Origin: Caldithrix sp. RBG_13_44_9
GTDB lineage: Bacteria; Calditrichota; Calditrichia; RBG-13-44-9
Assembly (NCBI GenBank): GCA_001771055.1
Contig: MESS01000145.1
Span: forward strand, 1,550-8,597
Length of the DNA: 7,048 nt
Direction of reading: 5' to 3'
Both the position numbers and the translations under genes were made by a program. This document shows positions 1 to 5,502 of this stretch, piece by piece; the first letter of the stretch is position 1; each line of letters opens with the position of its first letter. The notes below the pieces were generated by a model. The model did no database searches. It saw nothing but the letters and a program-made list of their open reading frames with translations, and was not told the origin of the DNA.

Positions 1-1
1 G

Positions 2-1486
2 GATTATCAGGGAGAAGATCCGGTAGACGGGCTGGATGTTACCCTGACCATTGACATTGATTATCAGACCATTGTGGATGATGAACTACGGTCTGCCGTT
101 GAAGCCAACCGGGCGGTGGATGGGATGGCGGTTTTGATGGATCCGGTCAGTGGCGAAATTATTGCACTTTCCAATTACCCTTTTTTCGATCCCTTCCGTC
201 CCAATCGTTATGATAAATCGGTTCTGAATAACCGGACCATTACCGATGTTTTCGAACCGGGTTCCACTTTCAAAGTGGTTCTGCTGGCTGCGGCCCTGGA
301 AAGATTACAGCTGAAACTGGATCAGGAAATGATTTCCTGCGAAAATGGCCAGTACAAACTGTATGGTCATGTATTTACTGATTATAAAAAATATGGTCTG
401 CTGTCAGCCAGAAAAGTATTCGAACACTCCAGTAATATCGGGGTAGTAAAAATCGCTCAAAAATTGAAAAGAGAATTCCTCTATAAATATTCCCGTAATT
501 TTGGATTCGGTATGCCCACCGGAGTGGATTTACCGGGCGAGAGTGCCGGGATTCTGAATCCGCTGGATAAATTTTCCAAGACCACTCATCTTTTTATGAG
601 TTTTGGTTACGAGGTGGGTGTTACTCCTCTGCAATTAACTTCAGCTTATTCGGCCGTGGCCAATGGTGGAAAGCTGATGAAACCATTCCTAATGCAAAAA
701 ATTTCCCGTGAGAATGGAAAGATCGTCAAGGAAAATGAACCGGAAATTTTACGGAAAGTGTTGTCTGAAGGAACCACTCGATTAATGACCTCAGTATTCG
801 AAGGAGTGGTGCAAAACGGTTCTGGTAAAGAGGCCTTTTTGACTGATCTGTCCATCGCCGGAAAAACCGGAACTGCCCAGCTCTATGACAAGAAATCCCG
901 GCGCTATGACCCCAGCAAACACCTGGCCTCTTTTGTCGGCTATTTCCCTGCCCAGTCACCGAGATATGTATTGTTGATAATGATCCGCCAGCCCAAGGGT
1001 AATTATTATGGTGGATTGGTGGCCGCGCCAGTATTCCGTAAAATCGCCCGGAGAATTATTAATTTGAATTCGGATCAGACATTACGTTATGCGGAAAATA
1101 ATAAAAAGTCTGAAGAAACGCCCGGTACTGTCCGGTTACCACGGGTGGAAAATCTGGATATAGAGGTGGCCGAAAAAATCCTGGAAGATCTGGATCTAAA
1201 AGTCAAAGTGAGCGGAGAAGGAAATATTGTATCCCGGCAGCAGGCGATAAAAGAAGATAATCAAATTGTGGGTGTAAGTCTGTTCCTGCAAGATGAAACC
1301 AAAACGAAGCGAAAACTCATGCCTTCACTTACTGGAATGTCGCTGAAAGAGGCGTTAAGCACCCTTAATGATATAAATCTCTCGGCAGAAGTGGCTGGTC
1401 ATGGAGTAGTGATCAGCCAGCATCCAAAGCCAGGCACTAAGATTGATACCCGCAAACCGGTAAAATTAATCTGTAAACCCACATGA
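2..1486 (+). CDS. ftsI: Septal peptidoglycan transpeptidase FtsI/PBP3 with C-terminal PASTA repeats (5'-truncated)
   Basis: This is the D,D-transpeptidase (class B penicillin-binding protein) that cross-links septal peptidoglycan, acting on the outer face of the cytoplasmic membrane. The frame is open from base 2, giving 494 visible residues. The GTG at 74 is internal, because the conserved stretch GLDVTLTIDIDYQ lies before it. The membrane anchor and most of the dimerisation domain lie outside the window. All three active-site motifs are present: STFK (nt 263-274, nucleophile Ser), SSN (428-436) and KTG followed by TAQ (863-871). After the transpeptidase domain and a charged linker, two PASTA-like units follow: a degenerate one (visible residues about 379-433) and a clearer one starting MPSLTGMSLKEAL (about 438-491). 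The stop overlaps the murE start. It could be named a generic PBP2/Spo-type enzyme, but the dcw context and FtsW partner favour FtsI. Identity is nearly certain; the PASTA call is a judgement from pattern. Confidence 0.96.
   Translation, partial: DYQGEDPVDGLDVTLTIDIDYQTIVDDELRSAVEANRAVDGMAVLMDPVSGEIIALSNYPFFDPFRPNRYDKSVLNNRTITDVFEPGSTFKVVLLAAALERLQLKLDQEMISCENGQYKLYGHVFTDYKKYGLLSARKVFEHSSNIGVVKIAQKLKREFLYKYSRNFGFGMPTGVDLPGESAGILNPLDKFSKTTHLFMSFGYEVGVTPLQLTSAYSAVANGGKLMKPFLMQKISRENGKIVKENEPEILRKVLSEGTTRLMTSVFEGVVQNGSGKEAFLTDLSIAGKTGTAQLYDKKSRRYDPSKHLASFVGYFPAQSPRYVLLIMIRQPKGNYYGGLVAAPVFRKIARRIINLNSDQTLRYAENNKKSEETPGTVRLPRVENLDIEVAEKILEDLDLKVKVSGEGNIVSRQQAIKEDNQIVGVSLFLQDETKTKRKLMPSLTGMSLKEALSTLNDINLSAEVAGHGVVISQHPKPGTKIDTRKPVKLICKPT
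1483..1486 (+). promoter_or_regulatory. ATGA start/stop overlap coupling ftsI and murE translation
   Basis: The ftsI TGA stop (1484-1486) shares bases with the murE ATG (1483-1485), and a second ATG starts at 1486. The 25 bases upstream contain no recognisable AGGAGG-like sequence. Initiation at murE therefore probably depends on ribosomes finishing ftsI; that is an inference from arrangement only. Confidence 0.7.
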
Positions 1487-2961
1487 TGAAAGTGAACGAC
1501 ATTATAAAAAATCTGGAAATCCTGGGAACCCGGGGAGATCTGAATCGCTTTGTTTCAGATATCCAATATGATTCGCGAAAAATAGAGAAAGATCAGGCTT
1601 TTATCGCCATAAAAGGATACCAGACAGACGGACATCGTTTCGTTTCCCAGGCTTATGAGAATGGGGCACGGGTATTTTTTTCGGAAGAGAAAATTGACCT
1701 TCCGGAAGCAACCGTGGTCTATCTCAAGGATAACCGGAAGGCATTGCCGATAATATCCCGGACTTTTTTTCACCAACCCGATAAAAAATTAAAAATAATA
1801 GGCATCACCGGAACCAACGGAAAAACGACTACTGCTTATTTGACTTATTCGATTCTTCAAAAAGCACACTGGAAACCGGGACTATTTACCACCGTGAAAT
1901 ATTTTGACGGGAAAGCGTGGCACAATTCGGAACGGACGACTCCTGAATCACTGGATTTGTTCAGAATTTTTTACCGGATGACCCAGGCTGGATTGAAAAG
2001 CATGGTGATGGAAGTATCCTCTCATGCTCTCAGCCTCTCCAGAGTAGAGGGCGTGCATTTTTTAGCAGGGGTCTTTACCAATTTAGGCCGGGATCATCTG
2101 GATTTTCACCAGACCCAGGAGAATTATTTTTTGGCCAAACGCCGGCTGTTTGAAGGGATGAATGAATCCCAGCGGGCGGTATTGAACGAGGACGATCCTT
2201 ATAGTGAACGCATCAAGCATAGCAGTGAGGCCGAAATTTATACGTATTCACTGAAAAATCCAGCGGCCAGTGTCAGTTACGTCCAGCACCAGGTGCAAAA
2301 GGAGGGATTGCAGGTAAAATTAAAGATCCCATCGGGGGAGATTACAATAAAGACCAAATTTTTAGGTACTTTCAACATCTACAATATCATGGCAGCTACC
2401 GCCACCGGCGTCGGTCTGGGAATACCAGACAATTTCATGGTGGAGGGGATTGAAAGTCTGATGCGGGTACCCGGGCGCTGTGAACATTATCCCACACCTG
2501 ATGGGTATTCGGTATATATCGATTACGCCCATACCCCGGATGCACTGCAGAATATTTTACATGCAGTGTGGGAAACCCGGCCGCAGTCATTGATTGTGGT
2601 TTTTGGGGCTGGAGGTGATCGTGACCGTGGGAAAAGGCCGGTTATGGGTAAGGCTGCCGAAGATTATGGAGATAAAATCATATTGACCAATGATAATCCC
2701 CGCTCCGAAGATCCGATGGCCATTCTGAACGATATTCTAGCAGGAATTTCTGATAAATCAAGGGTGCTGGTCATTCCAGATCGCAGGGAAGCGATTCATA
2801 CCGGCTTAAAAATGGCCAGGAATAAAGACAGTGTGGTGGTGGCAGGTAAAGGACATGAAAATTATCAGGAGATCAAGGGGATCAAATATCCATTTGATGA
2901 CCGTGAAGTATTAAAGGAGTTTTTTGAACGCAGGCAGTGGATCTTTCCGGCTGAAAACTGA
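1483..2961 (+). CDS. murE: UDP-MurNAc-L-Ala-D-Glu:meso-diaminopimelate ligase MurE
   Basis: This cytoplasmic ATP-dependent Mur ligase adds the third stem-peptide residue to UDP-MurNAc-L-Ala-D-Glu. It has 492 residues, normal for the family. Visible motifs are YDSR of the UDP-binding N-terminal domain (29-32), P-loop GTNGKTTT (110-117), TTPES (152-156), EVSSHAL (177-183), TNLGRDHLD (199-207), the probable carbamylated lysine K219 in YFLAKRRLF, and in the C-terminal domain YAHTPDAL, GGDRDRGKR, DNPR (404-407) and GKGHE (455-459). DNPR with GKGHE is the known signature for meso-diaminopimelate; lysine-adding enzymes differ at this site. The ATG at 1483 overlaps the ftsI stop as ATGA. A second ATG follows directly at 1486 and may be the real start, since MKVNDIIKNL fits family N-termini. 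No clear Shine-Dalgarno precedes either, so translational coupling to ftsI is likely. murF starts 13 nt downstream. Confidence 0.98.
   Translation: MMKVNDIIKNLEILGTRGDLNRFVSDIQYDSRKIEKDQAFIAIKGYQTDGHRFVSQAYENGARVFFSEEKIDLPEATVVYLKDNRKALPIISRTFFHQPDKKLKIIGITGTNGKTTTAYLTYSILQKAHWKPGLFTTVKYFDGKAWHNSERTTPESLDLFRIFYRMTQAGLKSMVMEVSSHALSLSRVEGVHFLAGVFTNLGRDHLDFHQTQENYFLAKRRLFEGMNESQRAVLNEDDPYSERIKHSSEAEIYTYSLKNPAASVSYVQHQVQKEGLQVKLKIPSGEITIKTKFLGTFNIYNIMAATATGVGLGIPDNFMVEGIESLMRVPGRCEHYPTPDGYSVYIDYAHTPDALQNILHAVWETRPQSLIVVFGAGGDRDRGKRPVMGKAAEDYGDKIILTNDNPRSEDPMAILNDILAGISDKSRVLVIPDRREAIHTGLKMARNKDSVVVAGKGHENYQEIKGIKYPFDDREVLKEFFERRQWIFPAEN
2913..2919 (+). promoter_or_regulatory. Shine-Dalgarno-like AAAGGAG inside the murE 3' end
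   Basis: AAAGGAG is the strongest Shine-Dalgarno match noticed in the window. It lies in murE codons for VLKEFF, and 4 nt later an in-frame TTG (2924) would open murF with 17 extra residues. It may be a real alternative murF initiation site or a chance result of the Lys-Glu codons. The additional residues show no MurF family pattern, so the downstream ATG is preferred. Confidence 0.3.
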
Positions 2962-2966
2962 GCGAC

Positions 2967-2970
2967 AGGA
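2967..2970 (+). promoter_or_regulatory. murF ribosome binding site
   Basis: AGGA lies in the 13-nt murE-murF gap, 4 nt before ATG 2975 and 13 nt before ATG 2984. The short spacing to 2975 is slightly below the usual optimum but favours it over 2984. This site decides the chosen start. Confidence 0.6.
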
Positions 2971-2974
2971 CACA

Positions 2975-4363
2975 ATGGAAAAAATGGTATTGAAAAATTT
3001 TCTGAAAATTTCCAGGACGGTTAAGGAAACACTCAACCTGCCGCCGGATTTTACCGTTCAGGGTATATCCACCGATTCGCGCACTCTGCAAAAGGGGGAG
3101 ATTTTCATTGCCCTGCTGGGTGAAAATTTTGATGGACATAATTTCCTGGATGCGGTTATTCACCGGGGAGCTTCGGCATTGATCATTTCAAAAGATCCGC
3201 TTCCATCCAAACAGTCTTTTAATATCCCGGTTATTCGCACTACCGATACCCTCCGTTTCCTTATGGAATATGCCGGCTGGTACCGCTCTCAATTTAACCT
3301 GCCGGTTATCGGTTTGACCGGGTCTACCGGAAAGACCACCAGCAAAGAGATGCTGGCGGCGGTTTTGCGCAGGAAATACCGGCTGGTAAAAACCGAGAAA
3401 AATCTGAACAATTACATCGGGGTCTCCCAGACCCTGCTGCAGATGCAAAAAAATAGTGAACTGGCTATCGTGGAAATGGGTACCAATCATCCCGGTGAGA
3501 TGGCCGCGCTCACAGAAATCGTACAACCGACCCAGGCGGTGATCACCAATATTGGCAGCGGACATATCGGTTTTTTTGGTTCACGGGAAGCCATCTACCA
3601 GGAAAAAAAATCACTTTTCGATGGAATGCCGGTCGGAGGAAAGATCTACCTGAATATCGAAGATTCTTTTTTAAAAAATTATTCCCGAAAAGATTTAACC
3701 ATTCTTACCTGCGGGCTGAGAGGAAACTGCACTTATCAAGCTAACTTGGTAAATGTGGACCAGATGGGCCATGTTTATTTCCAGATAAACCATGGCCCTG
3801 AAATTCATCTGGCGATTCCCGGCCGGCATCAGTTATTGAACGCCCTGCTGGCCGGAGGCATAGGGCTGGAATTGGGAGTATCCCCGCTGGAAATAAAGGA
3901 AGCCCTGGAAACCGTTACCGCCATTGATAAGAGGATGGAAATCAGCGAACGGAAAGGTGTCACCATCATCAATGACGCCTATAATTCCAATCCGGAGTCA
4001 CTGCGGGCCGCGATTGATTATCTGGACGGTTTATTCCGTTCCGGAAATTCCCGGAAATTTTTAGTGATCGGTGATATGCTGGAGCTGGGTGAACATAGCC
4101 AGGAGGAACACCGCCGGATAGGGCAGTACCTGCAGGCTAAAAAAATTGATTATGTTTTTTGTCTGGGTCCTTTTTCATCGCAAGTGATTGAAGAGTTAAG
4201 CCGGCAAAAAAGCCATCATATCCAGTATGAATTCTTTATTTCCCATCAGGAACTGGCCCGGGCCTTGAATGAGCAATTGCAGGAAAAAGATATCGTTCTT
4301 TTAAAAGGCTCCCGGGGAATGGCCATGGAGAAGATACTTGACTTCATTGAGATAAAGGGATAA
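2975..4363 (+). CDS. murF: UDP-MurNAc-tripeptide:D-Ala-D-Ala ligase MurF
   Basis: This cytoplasmic ligase joins the D-Ala-D-Ala dipeptide to UDP-MurNAc-tripeptide, completing the pentapeptide precursor. From ATG 2975 it has 462 residues, typical for MurF. Motifs are TDSR (33-36) in the N-terminal UDP-binding domain, P-loop GSTGKTTSKE (116-125), EKNLNNYIGV (141-150), the MurF-typical EMGTNHPGEM (167-176), TNIGSGHIGFFGS (191-203), NDAYNSNPES (333-342), GDMLELG (366-372) and KGSRGMAMEK (444-453). The start is chosen because AGGA at 2967-2970 precedes it and TDSR falls at the usual distance from the N-terminus. Alternatives are ATG 2984 and an upstream in-frame TTG at 2924 that adds 17 non-conserved residues and overlaps murE. 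The stop is only 2 nt before mraY. An A8 run lies at 3603-3610. Function is very secure; the start is moderately secure. Confidence 0.97.
   Translation: MEKMVLKNFLKISRTVKETLNLPPDFTVQGISTDSRTLQKGEIFIALLGENFDGHNFLDAVIHRGASALIISKDPLPSKQSFNIPVIRTTDTLRFLMEYAGWYRSQFNLPVIGLTGSTGKTTSKEMLAAVLRRKYRLVKTEKNLNNYIGVSQTLLQMQKNSELAIVEMGTNHPGEMAALTEIVQPTQAVITNIGSGHIGFFGSREAIYQEKKSLFDGMPVGGKIYLNIEDSFLKNYSRKDLTILTCGLRGNCTYQANLVNVDQMGHVYFQINHGPEIHLAIPGRHQLLNALLAGGIGLELGVSPLEIKEALETVTAIDKRMEISERKGVTIINDAYNSNPESLRAAIDYLDGLFRSGNSRKFLVIGDMLELGEHSQEEHRRIGQYLQAKKIDYVFCLGPFSSQVIEELSRQKSHHIQYEFFISHQELARALNEQLQEKDIVLLKGSRGMAMEKILDFIEIKG
4041..4060 (+). repeat. Two tandem copies of a 10-bp unit in murF
   Basis: CCGGAAATTC is followed directly by CCGGAAATTT, nine of ten bases identical. 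It encodes the variable SGNSRKF stretch just before the conserved FLVIGDMLELG of MurF. It keeps no reading-frame period (10 bp), so it probably arose by chance or local duplication with later drift. Confidence 0.5.
4355..4360 (+). promoter_or_regulatory. mraY ribosome binding site
   Basis: AAGGGA lies in the last sense codons of murF (Lys-Gly), 5 nt before the mraY ATG at 4366. The murF stop codon sits between this site and the start, so murF termination and mraY initiation are physically linked. Confidence 0.6.
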
Positions 4364-4365
4364 GC

Positions 4366-5475
4366 ATGCTGGGAGATTTCCTCTATCAGTTTACCGATTT
4401 ATTTTTTGGTTTCAATCTGTTCCGTTATATCACGGTAAGGGCAGCCCTGGCGGCCATCACCGCATTGCTGTTCAGTCTACTCATCGGACCGAAAATCATT
4501 CTGTTCCTAAAGCGGAAGCAGATCGGTGAAGAAATCCGATCTGATGGGCCCAAGTCACATCTCAAAAAAGCCGGCACTCCGACCATGGGCGGGATGATCA
4601 TTCTGGCCGGGGTTATTCTGGGAGTGTTGCTGTGGGCCAAATTGACGAATTTTTATATCCAACTGATCTTTGTCTCCACTATCTGGATGGGAATCGTGGG
4701 ATTTATGGACGACTATCTCAAAGCCATCAAAAAAATCAAAAAAGGATTGGTCGGCCGCTATAAAATGGCCGGTCAGATTTTATTGGGTTTATTCATTGGG
4801 GGAATGATCTATTTTAATCAGGATCTTGTTTTAAACGGGATTAATTCAAATACCAGTGTCCCATTTTTTAAGAATTTTGAGATCGATTTCAGCTGGTTTT
4901 ATATCCCGGTGGTGATATTTGTGATCACCGGTACTTCCAATGCGGTCAATCTATCGGATGGTCTGGATGGTCTGGCGGTCGGTCTCATTGCCATTGCCAT
5001 GCTGGCTTTTGCCGGGATGAGCTATGTGACCGGCAACGTTAATTTCAGTGATTATTTGAATATCATTTATCTTCCCGGATCGGGTGAGCTTACGGTCTAC
5101 TGCCTGGCAGTGGTGGGTGCGGCCATGGGATTCTTGTGGTACAACACCTATCCGGCGGAGGTTTTTATGGGAGATACCGGAGCGCTGGCATTGGGGAGTA
5201 CTCTGGGCACAATGTCAGTTTTACTGAAAAAGGAAATCCTGCTGATATTAATTGGCGGGGTTTTCGTAGCCGAAACCTTATCAGTTATTATTCAAACCAG
5301 TTATTACCGATATACCAAGAGAAAATATGGAACCGGGCGGCGGATTTTCAAGATGGCCCCGCTGCACCATCATTTTGAGTTGAAAGGCTGGCATGAATCG
5401 AAAGTAGTTACCCGTTTATGGATAGTGGGAATCCTGCTGGCTTTACTGACACTTACTACTTTCAAAGCCCAGTGA
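4366..5475 (+). CDS. mraY: Phospho-N-acetylmuramoyl-pentapeptide-transferase MraY (lipid I synthase)
   Basis: This polytopic inner-membrane enzyme transfers phospho-MurNAc-pentapeptide from UDP to undecaprenyl phosphate, producing lipid I and UMP. It has 369 residues, the usual length. Hydrophobic segments are visible at about 22-50, 76-92, 97-113, 133-151, 178-191, 203-222, 242-260, 273-287, 291-311 and 349-366, matching the family's ten helices. Signature motifs are GTPTMGG (70-76), the Mg-binding DDYLK (D115, D116), NAVNLSDGLDGLA (192-204), FMGDTGALALG with catalytic-site D270 (267-277), and APLHHHFELKGWHESKVV with the HHH cluster at 334-336. The start ATG lies 2 nt after the murF stop with AAGGGA (4355-4360) at 5 nt spacing. 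Short hairpin-forming repeats occur within the gene at 4519-4543 and 4749-4774. The 27 nt after its stop are the longest gap in the window. Confidence 0.98.
   Translation: MLGDFLYQFTDLFFGFNLFRYITVRAALAAITALLFSLLIGPKIILFLKRKQIGEEIRSDGPKSHLKKAGTPTMGGMIILAGVILGVLLWAKLTNFYIQLIFVSTIWMGIVGFMDDYLKAIKKIKKGLVGRYKMAGQILLGLFIGGMIYFNQDLVLNGINSNTSVPFFKNFEIDFSWFYIPVVIFVITGTSNAVNLSDGLDGLAVGLIAIAMLAFAGMSYVTGNVNFSDYLNIIYLPGSGELTVYCLAVVGAAMGFLWYNTYPAEVFMGDTGALALGSTLGTMSVLLKKEILLILIGGVFVAETLSVIIQTSYYRYTKRKYGTGRRIFKMAPLHHHFELKGWHESKVVTRLWIVGILLALLTLTTFKAQ
4519..4543. repeat. Perfect 8-bp inverted repeat within mraY
   Basis: CAGATCGG (4519-4526) and CCGATCTG (4536-4543) are separated by 9 nt. The site encodes KQIGEEIRSDG on a cytoplasmic loop of MraY. 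A stem of this size is expected about once by chance in 7 kb, so no function is implied. Confidence 0.6.
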
Positions 5476-5488
5476 GCTGGCACTGTCT

Positions 5489-5494
5489 GAGAGA
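5489..5494 (+). promoter_or_regulatory. murD ribosome binding site (weak)
   Basis: GAGAGA lies 8 nt before ATG 5503 in the 27-nt mraY-murD gap. It is a modest purine-rich match, with acceptable spacing also to ATG 5509 (14 nt, less good). It supports 5503 as the start. Confidence 0.5.
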
Positions 5495-5502
5495 AAATTC
5501 TG

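Noticed and set aside
74..76. GTG as the true start of the first gene
   Set aside because: The frame is open back to base 2 and the upstream codons encode the conserved FtsI stretch GLDVTLTIDIDYQ, so the gene is cut by the window edge.
1764..1770. T7 run (also at 1675-1681 and 3571-3577) as intrinsic terminators
   Set aside because: No stable stem precedes these runs, and all lie inside conserved coding sequence of essential genes.
2541..2570. Inverted repeat TGCACTGCA/TGCAGTGTG in murE
   Set aside because: Only 7 Watson-Crick pairs plus two wobbles around a 12-nt loop; expected by chance several times in a window of this size.
3188..3565. 125-residue open frame on the - strand opposite murF
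   Set aside because: Fully antisense to conserved murF sequence, with no recognisable domain or start signal; a shadow of murF codon usage. The same holds for the - strand frames at 646-959, 1555-1776, 2882-3163, 4425-4640, 5770-6105 and 6223-6474.
4956..4973. Tandem duplication of a 9-bp unit (GGATGGTCT twice)
   Set aside because: It encodes the DGLDGL motif conserved in all MraY proteins; the DNA repeat follows from the protein motif.
5136..5378. 80-residue + strand frame inside mraY
   Set aside because: It overlaps conserved MraY motifs in another frame and resembles no known protein.
5470..5485. CAGTG/CACTG 5-bp inverted repeat over the mraY stop as a terminator
   Set aside because: The stem is short and no T-run follows; murD starts 17 nt later in the same direction.
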